A DNA stretch of 64,000 nucleotides, from positions 50,279 through 114,278 of the forward strand of contig MHBH01000032.1 of the NCBI GenBank assembly GCA_001804805.1, in the 5' to 3' direction. Positions 26,901-34,565 of the stretch are shown piece by piece (within the stretch, counting starts at the first letter, position 1; every line of letters begins with the position of its first letter). The notes under the pieces were generated by a model. That model saw only the letters and a program-made list of their open reading frames with translations. It was not told the origin of the DNA and made no database searches. Made by a program: the position numbers and the translations under genes. Source of the stretch: Lentisphaerae bacterium GWF2_49_21 (lineage in GTDB: Bacteria; Verrucomicrobiota; Lentisphaeria; Victivallales; GWF2-50-93).

Positions 26901-27584
26901 GAGCTTGACAGGGCGAAGCGCCTCTCCGACATTGGGACACTGGCGTCCACCGTTGCCCACGAGCTGCGCAATCCCCTTGCGGCGATTTCGATTTCAGCTG
27001 CAATCATCAGGAGGAAGACAAGGAATGATTTCATCATAGGGCAGCTCAAGAGCATAGACAAGATGGTGACGGAGAGCGACCAGATCATAAACAACCTGCT
27101 GTTCTATTCGCGCCTGCGCCCCCCCCACCATGAAAGCATCGCAATATACGACATCATCGACGAATGTGTTGGCAACCTCAGCAGGCAGATCAAGAAGCCG
27201 GTCGAATTCTCAAGGAGCTATGAGCCTCTGAAGGGTGTCATGCTCAGCGCCGATCCCCTCCAGATGAAGGAGGTGTTCCATAATCTGCTGCACAATGCCG
27301 TGGATGCGATTCCGGACGAAGGTGGGAGAATCGAGATACTGGCAAAGGACTATCCTGAGATTGTCAGGATACATGTGAAGGACAATGGACACGGGATCGA
27401 CGCCCGGCATCTGGAGAAGATATTTGATCCATTCTTCACGACCAAGGCGCAGGGGACAGGTCTCGGACTCACGGTCTGCAACCAGATCGTGAACATGCAT
27501 GGGGGCATGATAGAAATAGATAGCCAGCCGGACATGGGGACGACGATGACGATCACATTGCCGAAGAAGGAGAAGGGGAAGTAG
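23943..27584 (+). CDS. Multi-PAS/GAF hybrid-sensor histidine kinase
   Basis: The soluble 1213-residue kinase has no membrane helix. In order it has five PAS domains (about 15-135, 140-270, 275-400, 425-545, 550-670), a GAF domain (about 675-840), a sixth PAS (about 845-965), and the dimerisation/phospho-acceptor domain with His1006 in VAHELRNPLAA. The ATPase domain follows with HNLLHNAVDAIPDE, DNGHGI and FFTTKAQGTGLGL. It has no receiver domain. ATG 23943 has GGGGAG upstream. It lies 4 bp after the Cache-HAMP-PAS gene; the receiver protein at 27898 is the likely partner. The GAF has three cysteines (VVVCGCVARDG and AYCSHP). Confidence 0.92.
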   Translation: MNGEKMKIPSSVPLHEMEERYRALVEMSPEAIFINRENKVVFVNPAAVSLFGAESKEQLIGKSPFELFVPEYHSLMKQRIETLFDGGVVPRIEAQALRLDGRRVHVDVAASLIIENGVKAIQVLARDITERKLTGEMLRANMEKYRTLFESVHEGFYLAEAIFDENGVLCDATYREVNSAFLKLIGRERDQVVGRRMKEIVPAIKPGWLEVFGRVTLSGQSDTHSEYSETFKRYFEAVVFRPTAGHFGVLVSDVTERKRIELLLQKNLKENQVILDSVPAMIFFKDKDNRFIRTNKAFEDIMHLPKEKLEGISIFDIYPKEQAEAFWNDDKEVMSSGREKVGIEEQMNTPAGTRIVQTDKFPYFDEEGKVAGVIGFSQDITTRKLAEEILRNSRTAAINLMEDADEARRKSEQASIAVRYSEMRYRRLFESAKDGILILDAETGMIVDVNPFLIEMLNFTKDQFLGKKVWELGFFRDIIANQDNFLELQKKEYIRYEDLPLETADGRRIDVEFVSNVYSVENRKVIQCNIRNITERKRVESALRESQADLSRAQNVAQIGSWRMDVQKNELIWSAENHHIFNIPEGVKMTYETFLGTIHPDDVLNVDQKWKAALNGEPYDVEHRIIVAGKIKWVREMAELEFDAKGVLLGGFGTTQDITERRKVEDELRFSERRQSILSESATIMLQAVEPQKIIDDVCKKTMEFLGCQVFFNFLYDEEKNKLRLNAYQGIPEDEARKIEWLDFGVVVCGCVARDGKSIIAEDIFTTNDPRTDLVRGYGVRAYCSHPLKAGENILGTISFGTTKRDKFTEDEISMMKSTAELVTVAMQRKEWEKKLVESEERLRLAQISANVGVWEWNPHNGNFVSTPELSRLYGESHYAIRKHQDLQRKVHPDDLEKVERERNDAILSRRSFDLEFRINYTDDEIRWLSSKGGAFYDENGEVVRVFGVNADITVRKMAEEILERDKETLENIIRERSEKLLEIQMELDRAKRLSDIGTLASTVAHELRNPLAAISISAAIIRRKTRNDFIIGQLKSIDKMVTESDQIINNLLFYSRLRPPHHESIAIYDIIDECVGNLSRQIKKPVEFSRSYEPLKGVMLSADPLQMKEVFHNLLHNAVDAIPDEGGRIEILAKDYPEIVRIHVKDNGHGIDARHLEKIFDPFFTTKAQGTGLGLTVCNQIVNMHGGMIEIDSQPDMGTTMTITLPKKEKGK

Positions 27585-27619
27585 GAAGCTCAATACTTGT
27601 AACTTGATACTGGAAGCTT

Positions 27620-27693
27620 GTTAGTAGTTAACGCATTATTGCGTGTTTGTTTAGCTTTTTAATTTACAGCCAATAATGGCTTGACTACGAACG
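27620..27693. repeat. Intergenic element family A, copy 2
   Basis: It starts with TTAGTAGTTAACGCATTATT and ends with the same 28 bases as 3381-3408 (GCCAATAATGGC palindrome and ACTACGAAC). The left arm differs from copy 1 and matches the element at 28321-28345 instead. It lies in the 313-bp gap between the kinase and response-regulator genes, which is otherwise filled by the word-like stretch at 27590-27615 and the hairpin at 27718-27818. Confidence 0.65.
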
Positions 27694-27717
27694 AATGCAA
27701 TTATTGAATATGTTTGT

Positions 27718-27818
27718 AGCCTGTCCGCCGTAGCATCTCAGCGAAGGCGGATCAACGAAACCTTTCATTGAAAAAACACTGCTCGATGCGGTCAGATGCG
27801 CGAGTAGCAGGACAGGCT
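27718..27818. repeat. Intergenic hairpin AGCCTGTCC...GGACAGGCT
   Basis: AGCCTGTCC at 27718-27726 and GGACAGGCT at 27810-27818 are exact reverse complements. A second, nested CTGCTCG/CGAGTAGCAG pairing lies inside. The segment CCGCCGTAGCATCTCAGCG next to the left arm belongs to a common class of short intergenic words. Nothing coding is seen. Confidence 0.6.
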
Positions 27819-27897
27819 GAGAGGGCAGCATGTCTCGCCGTAGGTCTGGCGTAGGAGCAAGGACCTGGCGGTAATTGTCAAACCAAGGAAATACACC

Positions 27898-28278
27898 ATG
27901 AAAAAGAAACGTATAGTTCTGATCGATGATGACGAGACGCTGTGCGAAGGGATCGCGTTCATACTGAAGGACGAAGGATATGCAGTTAAGAACACCTCGG
28001 ATCCTGCAAAGGGCATGGAGCTGGTCGAGAATTTCGTCTTTGACCTGGCACTTTTAGACTACAAGATGCCGCGGCTTACCGGGGTGGACATCCTCTGGAA
28101 GATAAAGGAGAAGAATCCGAACTCCAAAGTATTCATAGTTTCAGGAAGGCCTTTTATCGAAAAGGTGCTCATGGAAGAAAACGTGTCCAGCCTTATTGAG
28201 GGGATCATTAAAAAGCCTTTCAGGGAGGAGACGCTCCTGGAAGCAGTGAAGGGGGCGCTGGAAGGGATTGGCGAATGA
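27898..28278 (+). CDS. Single-domain response regulator (CheY-like)
   Basis: The 126-residue receiver domain has the acidic pocket Asp10-Asp11-Asp12, the phospho-acceptor Asp54 (LLDYKMP), the switch serine in FIVSG and the conserved Lys106 (IIKKPF). There is no output domain, so it acts by protein contact or as a phosphotransfer intermediate. It lies 313 bp after the multi-PAS histidine kinase, with repeats between, and probably is its substrate. Confidence 0.92.
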   Translation: MKKKRIVLIDDDETLCEGIAFILKDEGYAVKNTSDPAKGMELVENFVFDLALLDYKMPRLTGVDILWKIKEKNPNSKVFIVSGRPFIEKVLMEENVSSLIEGIIKKPFREETLLEAVKGALEGIGE

Positions 28279-28320
28279 ACAATCGAATGACGAACATTCG
28301 AACGCGGTATTTGCAATTTG

Positions 28321-28345
28321 TTTGTAGTTAACGCATTCTTGCGAA
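28321..28345. repeat. Intergenic element family A, left-arm copy
   Basis: TTTGTAGTTAACGCATTCTT followed by GCGAA matches the left arm at 27620 almost base for base. The right arm with the GCCAATAATGGC palindrome is absent here. The rest of the 303-bp gap before the RlpA-like gene (28279-28581) has short words and no convincing ORF. Confidence 0.55.
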
Positions 28346-28581
28346 CTTCTGACCTCAGAAGACGAGACTGAACTGCCAGTTTTCAGGGGAATTCATGCAT
28401 CTTCCCTCTCAATTTCCAGGGGCTTGCCTCTTCCACGTGCCGGAGGCCGCATCCGGAACGGGAAGAGGTCCGAATCCATTCCCCCATCCTTGATTCTCCT
28501 CCTTTTCTGAACTATCTTACCGGCAACATGAAATCAAAATTCCTATAAGCTTTTTGAGAAGACCGACCAGTGAGGTGAAAG

Positions 28582-29241
28582 ATGAATCTAATAGACAACA
28601 TCCTTGAAATCCTGTGGAAGCTCCTGCAGGTGCTGGGGACCGTTGTCGTTTCATTCCTCCAGGTGCTGTGGACAATACTGAAATCCTTCTGGGAGTTCCT
28701 CTGCGACATCGACCAGCTTTCCTGGTTCACCGAAAGGATGAATTCCTTCTTTGAGGAACTGGTGGAAATCTGGGATTCGTCGCTGGTGGTATCGTTTCGC
28801 GAGGAATCAGTTGAGTTCCTCTCCCAGCTCAAGAGCCTTGTCGACAGGTCGAAACGTGGCAGATATTGGTTCTTCGCCGTGCTTTTCATCCTCATCTTCT
28901 TCTGGAGCTATCCGCCGTACAAGTGGGGGCCCTGGTACTATTATGAAAGCGGAAAAGCCTCCTATTACGGAACAGGGTTCTATTTCAACAGGACAGCAGG
29001 CGGAGAGAGATTTGTCCCCTTCACTTATACCGCCGCCCACAGGACTCTGCCAGTGGGAATAACTGTGAAGGTCATAAACAAGGAAAACGGAAACCTGGTC
29101 TATGTCCAGATCAACGACAGGGGCCCGTGCGCTGAGAACAGGGTCATTGACCTTTCTAAATCCGCAGCAAAAAAACTCGGGATCACTGACAAGGGTACTG
29201 CCAGAGTTGAAATCTACACCAGGAAGAGATACGGGAAATAA
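28582..29241 (+). CDS. RlpA-like double-psi beta-barrel protein with membrane anchor
   Basis: The 219-residue protein ends in an RlpA-type domain (residues about 120-215) with the conserved GKASYYGTGF, AAHRTLPVGI, INDRGPC and VIDLSKSAA blocks. RlpA proteins bind or cleave peptidoglycan glycan strands lacking peptides at septa. Instead of a lipobox it has a long N-terminal segment with hydrophobic helices (about 5-40) and a further helix at about 98-112, so it is membrane-anchored. It has no SPOR domain. A perfect palindrome covers the stop codon. The usual catalytic Asp of RlpA is present in INDRGP. Confidence 0.86.
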   Translation: MNLIDNILEILWKLLQVLGTVVVSFLQVLWTILKSFWEFLCDIDQLSWFTERMNSFFEELVEIWDSSLVVSFREESVEFLSQLKSLVDRSKRGRYWFFAVLFILIFFWSYPPYKWGPWYYYESGKASYYGTGFYFNRTAGGERFVPFTYTAAHRTLPVGITVKVINKENGNLVYVQINDRGPCAENRVIDLSKSAAKKLGITDKGTARVEIYTRKRYGK

Positions 29242-29261
29242 ATTTCCGATCGGAAATTTAT
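29238..29261. terminator. 24-bp perfect palindrome over the rlpA-like stop codon
   Basis: ATAAATTTCCGA is followed at once by its reverse complement, without loop bases. It contains the TAA stop (29239-29241) and lies between two converging genes, so it may end transcription from both sides. It lacks a clear U run on the plus side. Confidence 0.5.
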
Positions 29262-29265
29262 AACT

Positions 29266-29973
29266 TTAAACTGAGCTTCGGTGAAATTTAGCCATTACTT
29301 TCTTTACCGCACCGGCGACGCGTTTTTTGGGAGCCGTCTCGTCAATCGTCCAGGCTTCGCGCACTAGAGGAGAACGCCAGATGTCCTCAGGAGTTGTGTT
29401 CTTTATGTCAAGTCCAGGAGCAATGTCTACTCCCGCCTTCAGGAACAGGCAGCGCACCAATGCAGAGCAGTAGAATGACTCCGGCTGGTCAAGCGGATTT
29501 TTCACCGCGCGCATTTTTGGATGGCGCAGTGCTATGAGGGTTCCAATGAGTTCACGCAGCGAATATCTTGTCCGTCCTGCGATCAGTTCAAGTCCTCCGG
29601 CAATTACTTTGGTGACTGTCTGCTGATCCAGTCCGAAGTCCAGGAGCGCCATGCTTGAATAGAAGCTTCCATCATCGAATTTCGAGACGGGGTTCTCCTG
29701 TGCGCCGAAACGGATGAGCTTGCGGTGGACGTCAAGATCCGATTCGATCACCCAGAGGTTCCCGTCGCAGCGTTTTTCCCCGATGATGAATGCGTGGGAC
29801 CATTGCCCCCATTTTTTATCCGCGTCGATATGGCGCTGGGCACGGGCTATGACGTGGTCGAGGAGCGTCTCGCCGCCCGCGAGTCCGACCATGCCGGGAT
29901 GTGCGAACTTCGCAAAAAACTCGCGGTTGCTGACAGTGCGTGGAATCTTGTTAAGTTGCATGACGGCACTCAT
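29266..29973 (-). CDS. Putative permuted papain-like cysteine amidase (YiiX/C92-like)
   Basis: The 235-residue soluble protein has an early His in [11 protein letters not shown] (about residue 65) and a later Cys in [15 protein letters not shown] (about residue 168). This order (His before Cys) is that of permuted papain-like YaeF/YiiX amidases of the NlpC/P60 superfamily. No signal peptide is seen. Its start overlaps the stop of the trpG/pabA-like gene by 4 bp. The assignment rests on these two motifs only, so the substrate remains open. Confidence 0.5.
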   Translation of the reverse strand: MSAVMQLNKIPRTVSNREFFAKFAHPGMVGLAGGETLLDHVIARAQRHIDADKKWGQWSHAFIIGEKRCDGNLWVIESDLDVHRKLIRFGAQENPVSKFDDGSFYSSMALLDFGLDQQTVTKVIAGGLELIAGRTRYSLRELIGTLIALRHPKMRAVKNPLDQPESFYCSALVRCLFLKAGVDIAPGLDIKNTTPEDIWRSPLVREAWTIDETAPKKRVAGAVKKVMAKFHRSSV

Positions 29974-30545
29974 ATTCCCGCGAGTTTGAGAAAATTCTTT
30001 AGAAGCTTATGGCCGTGTTCGGTCAGGATCGATTCGGGATGGAACTGGACACCGTAGACCGGCAACGATTTGTGCTGGACGGCCATTATGACGCCGTCAG
30101 ATGTCCTGGCAGTGACTTCCAATTCTTCAGGAACTTTTTTGGGATCTATTACAAGCGAGTGATATCTGGTGGCGGTGAACTTGTCGGGTATTCCTTTGAA
30201 TATGCCCTTGCCGCTGTGGACTATCTTGGAGACTTTTCCATGCATCAGATTTGGAGCATGGATTATTCTGCCGCCGAAAACCTGTCCGACGCACTGATGT
30301 CCGAGACATACTCCGAGGACAGGAATCTTCCTTGATGAGAAATATCTTATGGCTTCGCATGATATTCCCGCTTCGCTGGGGGAGCAGGGGCCCGGGGAGA
30401 CGATGAGTGCCTTGATTGGAAGCTTTGAAAGCGCCTTGACAGTTGTCTTGTCATTCCTGACGACCTCAGGGGGAGAACCGAGTTCCCCGAAATACTGTAC
30501 GAGGTTGTAGGTGAATGAATCATAGTTGTCAATCATCAGAAACAT
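29970..30545 (-). CDS. trpG/pabA: Anthranilate/aminodeoxychorismate synthase glutaminase subunit
   Basis: The 191-residue class I glutamine amidotransferase starts with [19 protein letters not shown]. It has the nucleophile Cys in GVCLGHQ and the catalytic His-Glu in GVQFHPES, as in TrpG and PabA. It supplies ammonia for anthranilate (tryptophan) or aminodeoxychorismate (folate) synthesis. No trpE or pabB lies beside it, so it may serve both pathways. Instead it is translationally coupled to the papain-like gene downstream (ATGA overlap). Confidence 0.93.
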   Translation of the reverse strand: MFLMIDNYDSFTYNLVQYFGELGSPPEVVRNDKTTVKALSKLPIKALIVSPGPCSPSEAGISCEAIRYFSSRKIPVLGVCLGHQCVGQVFGGRIIHAPNLMHGKVSKIVHSGKGIFKGIPDKFTATRYHSLVIDPKKVPEELEVTARTSDGVIMAVQHKSLPVYGVQFHPESILTEHGHKLLKNFLKLAGI

Positions 30546-30695
30546 GGCAATCCCGCCTTTGATTTAGCCCTTGTATAAGTTCTGTCGAGGGGCATAATAT
30601 ACATCGGTATTTTCCAATAAAAATTTGGATTTAATATTTTCATAAAATATGCGGTCAGGAACAGTTGTTTTTTGGGCGGGGTAATGTATCTTATC

Positions 30696-30701
30696 TATAA
30701 T
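30696..30701 (+). promoter_or_regulatory. Possible -10 box (TATAAT) upstream of the TIKLKP-motif gene
   Basis: A perfect TATAAT lies 65 bp before the ATG at 30767 in AT-rich intergenic DNA. No good -35 hexamer sits at 16-18 bp, so the call rests on the -10 alone. Confidence 0.3.
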
Positions 30702-30766
30702 TGTGCAGAATCTTATGCATAATCTCTGGGAAAAATACACAGTTTGAATTCAAAGGAGCGCTTACT

Positions 30767-31705
30767 ATGGTTGACAAAAAAGTGATTATAGGTTCTACTT
30801 CGGATTCCGTCGTCAAGCCCGGTGATGTCACCAGGATTACTCCTGCCGCAGGAATGGATGAGGATTCTGTTGAAACCTCCAATATCGCCAGGATAAAGAC
30901 TCCCGAAGAACAGGCCCAGCAACCCAAGAAGACTATCAAGCTTAAGCCTGTCACTGTTGGCGATGCCACTGCTGCCGGAGACGCGTCTGGAAACCCGGCT
31001 CAGGAAGATGAAACCGTCAAGATCCAGAAGCCACGTCCTGTCGCTACTCCTACCGTTCCCGGAGTCAAACAGACAATAAAGCTTCGTCCCTCGTCAAATA
31101 CTCCCGCTCCTGATGCCACCGAAGGGGCAGGTGCGCCTCCCCAGATGATGGCTCCGCCCCCTCAGGCCGCTGTTCCTGCGGATAGCGCTCCATCAGCAAA
31201 AAGGACTATCAGGCTTGTCCCCAAGAAGGCCGATGCCACATCCAATGGCGAAGCAGCTGCAGCAAGACCTTCAGCACCTACAGTGAAACTCGAGGAGCCA
31301 CAGCAGGCTGCCGCACCTTCAGCGAGATCAGCCGCGACTGTCAAGCTTGATGGTGGAGATGCTTCTGCGCAGAGCGCTCCTCCGAAAAGGACTTTGAAGC
31401 TCAGACCCGTTAAATCAGGCGAACCTGCCGCCGCTCCTGCAATGCCTTCTCCATCGCCCGCAGGCGCTACTGATTCTGAAATGGCCGCAATGGCTGCCGG
31501 TGATCAGTCAATGCCTCCGGTTGCACAGGCGCAGCAGGAATCAATGGGAGCCCCTGAAAAAGGCCATGATGAGCCAAGCATGATTTTCACTCTTGCCGCG
31601 GGGCTCGCATTGTTCACAATGATTTATTTCACTTGGATGATTGTCGGCCAGTATTGCAACAACTATCTTGAAACAAAGATTACTGTTCCGGGACTGACAA
31701 AATAA
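30767..31705 (+). CDS. Pro/Ala-rich membrane-anchored protein with repeated T(I/L/V)KL motifs
   Basis: The 312-residue protein is mostly disordered and rich in Pro, Ala and Gln. It has one C-terminal membrane helix (about 270-290) followed by a short periplasmic tail. A short motif recurs about six times: KKTIKLKP, KQTIKLRP, KRTIRLVPKK, TVKLEE, ATVKLD, KRTLKLRP. The motifs carry a central Thr and basic flanks, and could be phosphorylation or docking sites. ATG 30767 follows AAGGAG with a standard spacing. The gene stands alone with its own strong terminator. I do not recognise a characterised family; similar motif-rich proteins occur in Lentisphaerota. Confidence 0.75.
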   Translation: MVDKKVIIGSTSDSVVKPGDVTRITPAAGMDEDSVETSNIARIKTPEEQAQQPKKTIKLKPVTVGDATAAGDASGNPAQEDETVKIQKPRPVATPTVPGVKQTIKLRPSSNTPAPDATEGAGAPPQMMAPPPQAAVPADSAPSAKRTIRLVPKKADATSNGEAAAARPSAPTVKLEEPQQAAAPSARSAATVKLDGGDASAQSAPPKRTLKLRPVKSGEPAAAPAMPSPSPAGATDSEMAAMAAGDQSMPPVAQAQQESMGAPEKGHDEPSMIFTLAAGLALFTMIYFTWMIVGQYCNNYLETKITVPGLTK

Positions 31706-31726
31706 ATCGATGACAGGTTGAATTTG

Positions 31727-31755
31727 AAGAGGGCGGAAAAAATCCGCCCTCTTTT
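31727..31755 (+). terminator. Rho-independent terminator
   Basis: AAGAGGGCGGA (31727-31737) pairs with TCCGCCCTCTT (31743-31753) around AAAAA, then TT. It is the clearest intrinsic terminator in the window. It sits between the motif-repeat gene and the converging acetyltransferase gene, so it can serve both. Confidence 0.88.
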
Positions 31756-31769
31756 ATTTATGGGCGGCC

Positions 31770-32918
31770 TTATACGTAGTAAAGCCTGGGGATGTTCAAC
31801 ACTACCGGCAGAATGGCGTCGAGCCAGAAAAGATCCGGCCTCTCCAGCAGCAATGATGGCTTCTGCGGCCCGAACACGACAGATGCGGCCATAAGCGGAT
31901 TCATTTTGATCTCGGAGAATCCATCACGCCTGTGGTCTATTATAATCCTCGCATTCTCGATTCCCACGAAAACCCGCTGTTCAGGATTCTTGTTGTCTGC
32001 AAGTATGAGATTTATCCCGCAGTTCCCAAGCCCCTTCAATTCATGCACCGCCGGATTTTCCTCGGCGAGGGAAAGACAGTCCCTGAAATTGCATACTGCA
32101 AGATTGCTGCAGTGTGATATCTCCCAGGTTTCCGCGAATGCCCGGAATATCTTGAAACATGAATCGTTTGTCATCGGCACCTGGACATGGATGTTGCTGA
32201 TTACCTTCATCAGGAAGACTATTATGTCTGATATGCCCTTCGGGGAACCGAAGTATTCAGCTATGTGATTGTTATTGGAGAGGACAAGGAATGCCTTCTC
32301 CTTTTCGGAATTTTCGGAGACGAAGAATCTGAGGGCCGGACGCTGATACCTGTATTTAAGGCTTTCAAGAGCGGCATTGCCCCTGAATGAAATTGCTTTG
32401 CGGAACGCCATGACATCCTGCCATGGTATATCAGAATACGGCAATTCCCTGGTCTTGAATTCATTTTGCGGCATTGCCGAGGAGTTCTTCGACCATAGAT
32501 GGAAGTTGACACATGTGCCTGCCCGTTCCCATCCCCATCTGGAATAACGGTAGCGGTTCCCCCCTAGCCATGAAAAAGGAGGGTTTTCCTTCTCAATCAT
32601 GAGTTTTATCTCATCCATGATTTTTGTCATCAGCGATTTGCCGCGGAAGTCCGGATGAGTGGCGACACCGCCGACTCCCGGTATCACCACGCCTCTGTTG
32701 CCTATCTGCAGCGGTATCGGAAACACTCCCGCGCTTGAAGCTATCCTTCCGTTCTCCCTGAGGATCAGGATGCCGGTAAGCAGTTCGGAGTCTTTCCTGT
32801 AGATGTCAGGATATAATTCCTCAAAACGCGGATGCTCCTGATCGTTTGTCTTGAAACACTCGTGCAGGAAATCCATCAGCTCATCGAAGTTTGAGCTGTT
32901 GCAGTATTCAAATTTCAT
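31770..32918 (-). CDS. GNAT-family acetyltransferase
   Basis: The 382-residue protein has an N-terminal GNAT domain (about 1-150) with the acetyl-CoA loop GVGGVATHPDFRGKSL, and a second, more divergent half as in Eis-like two-domain acetyltransferases. The substrate is unknown. It starts 3 bp after the stop of the histidine-phosphatase gene, so both are one operon. Confidence 0.8.
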   Translation of the reverse strand: MKFEYCNSSNFDELMDFLHECFKTNDQEHPRFEELYPDIYRKDSELLTGILILRENGRIASSAGVFPIPLQIGNRGVVIPGVGGVATHPDFRGKSLMTKIMDEIKLMIEKENPPFSWLGGNRYRYSRWGWERAGTCVNFHLWSKNSSAMPQNEFKTRELPYSDIPWQDVMAFRKAISFRGNAALESLKYRYQRPALRFFVSENSEKEKAFLVLSNNNHIAEYFGSPKGISDIIVFLMKVISNIHVQVPMTNDSCFKIFRAFAETWEISHCSNLAVCNFRDCLSLAEENPAVHELKGLGNCGINLILADNKNPEQRVFVGIENARIIIDHRRDGFSEIKMNPLMAASVVFGPQKPSLLLERPDLFWLDAILPVVLNIPRLYYV

Positions 32919-32921
32919 CGG

Positions 32922-33614
32922 TTACTTCTTTCTCCTGAAAAAATCAACAGGGCCTGCAATCGTCTGCTTTTTCGCCTGGCCCTCCGGCGGAACTGGCCTT
33001 ATTGGATCCTTGTCAACCAGATCATGGACATGTCTGATGTCGTTCCAGCATAGAAGGGTGTCAGCCTTTCTTTCCAGACCGATATACAATACCGATATTC
33101 CTGTATTATGCATCATGCAGAATTTAAATTTTGCGAAAAGTCCGGCATCCCCGTGGGAAAGGAAGGCGCCAAGTAGATTGCTGAAAAATCCGCAGTGGGA
33201 AACTACCAGGATATGTCTTTGATCATGCATGTAGAGATCATTCATGAAAGAGAGCGCCCTTGCCCTGACATCGGTCATCCATGCGTTGTGGCGGTCGGCA
33301 TCGGCGTATCCGGGCAATCCCACATAGGGGAGGAGGGATGAATATCCGCCTCCGGGAAGGTCCTCTATGAGCCGTGAATCAAATTCGATGCTTTTGCCCT
33401 TGATCTTTGAAATCTCGAAGGTCTCACGCGCCCTCTTGAGCGGACTCAGGCAGATTTTGTCGAAGAATATATCCTTGAAGGGGCTGCGGAGTCTTTCCGA
33501 CTGCTTCTCGCCCTTTTTGCTGAGGCCGGCATCAAACCCATATTCCTCCTCGGTCTGCGCCTTGCTCTGGGCATGCCTGAGGAGCCATATCTTTTTCGTA
33601 TGAGAATCGGACAT
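32922..33614 (-). CDS. Histidine phosphatase (phosphoglycerate mutase-like)
   Basis: The 230-residue protein has the RHA catalytic motif (WLLRHAQSKAQ, His14), a conserved LSPLKRARET segment and a second His in VVSHCGFF, as in the SixA/GpmB branch of acid phosphatases. ATG 33614 follows AAAGGA; an upstream in-frame start at 33677 is less well placed. The substrate could be a phospho-His protein or a small metabolite. It is followed by the acetyltransferase gene. Confidence 0.85.
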   Translation of the reverse strand: MSDSHTKKIWLLRHAQSKAQTEEEYGFDAGLSKKGEKQSERLRSPFKDIFFDKICLSPLKRARETFEISKIKGKSIEFDSRLIEDLPGGGYSSLLPYVGLPGYADADRHNAWMTDVRARALSFMNDLYMHDQRHILVVSHCGFFSNLLGAFLSHGDAGLFAKFKFCMMHNTGISVLYIGLERKADTLLCWNDIRHVHDLVDKDPIRPVPPEGQAKKQTIAGPVDFFRRKK

Positions 33615-33749
33615 CGTATAGATCCTTTCTTTCAAGATAATTATGACCTGCGCATGAATTATCTGCAAATTCGCCATGGACGTATGCGGGAAAGGGTCTA
33701 AATTATAGCCCGTTATGCAATTACTTCAATTTTATTAATTGAGATCAAT

Positions 33750-34517
33750 ATGGATTCCCAGAAAAGATATGACAGGCTTCTCGCTCTTCTCGGCAGGGAA
33801 ATCCCTTCGGAATTTGAAGCTGAAGGAAGGAAGTGGCGGAAGCTCAAGGCGTTCAAGCACGATTTCTTCGCTGCGACAGGCCTTTATGAGTCGGAGAAAT
33901 GCGAGAAGGCGGTGCTCAAGATCTTCAGGCCTTATTCTTATTATGGAATTCCCTACGGACTGCTCTCGCGCTGGCAGGCGGCGCATGAGGAGAAGATCTA
34001 CAAAAGGCTCCAGGACACCGGCAATGTTCCGAAATGGATCGGCAGATACGGCAGGACAGGCATAATCCATCAGTATGTACCGGGTACAGATCTGTCATAT
34101 GATGCAAAGCTCAAGGATGATTTTTTCGAGGAGCTTGAAAAGCTCCTGAAAATGATGCACGGCCGGGGAATGGCATATCTGGACACAAACAAGCCGGACA
34201 ATATACTCATAGGCGAGGACGGCAGACCCTATCTGATCGATTTCCAGATAACATGGATACAGCCGTTCTTCCCTCTCAACCTCCTTGCATGGCCGCTGTT
34301 CAGCATATTCAAGAATTCAGACATCTATCATCTGAAGAAACATTACAGGAAATGTTTCCCGGGGAGGATCAGCGACGAAGAGTTCGAAAAGATGCGCCCG
34401 TGGTATATCAGGCTGCACCGCATGATAGCGACACCTGTTCGGAGAAGAAGAAGGGATTATCTGAGGAAGGTCGAGAAGGAGGCCGGACATCATCCCGAAG
34501 GCGCCGACAAGCACTGA
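33750..34517 (+). CDS. Protein-kinase-like/LPS-core kinase family protein
   Basis: The 255-residue protein has an early Lys in KAVLKIFRPYSYYG, then the catalytic loop MHGRGMAYLDTNKPDNILI and the metal-binding PYLIDFQ, the HxxxxxxxDxxxxN...DF pattern of WaaP/Kdo-kinase and RIO-type kinases. It probably phosphorylates a heptose or Kdo sugar of LPS. A protein target cannot be excluded. The C-terminus is basic. It converges on murG, with a perfect palindrome between them. Confidence 0.72.
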   Translation: MDSQKRYDRLLALLGREIPSEFEAEGRKWRKLKAFKHDFFAATGLYESEKCEKAVLKIFRPYSYYGIPYGLLSRWQAAHEEKIYKRLQDTGNVPKWIGRYGRTGIIHQYVPGTDLSYDAKLKDDFFEELEKLLKMMHGRGMAYLDTNKPDNILIGEDGRPYLIDFQITWIQPFFPLNLLAWPLFSIFKNSDIYHLKKHYRKCFPGRISDEEFEKMRPWYIRLHRMIATPVRRRRRDYLRKVEKEAGHHPEGADKH

Positions 34518-34519
34518 TG

Positions 34520-34565
34520 GTAAATATTCACTGAATCCGCCGCGGCGGATTCAGTGAATATTTAC
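34520..34565. terminator. 46-bp perfect loop-less palindrome between converging genes
   Basis: The two 23-base halves (34520-34542 and 34543-34565) are exact reverse complements; the centre is CCGCCG/CGGCGG. The palindrome begins 3 bp after the kinase stop and covers the murG stop codon TAA (34562-34564). It can fold as a stem on either strand and should act as a two-way terminator. Confidence 0.7.
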
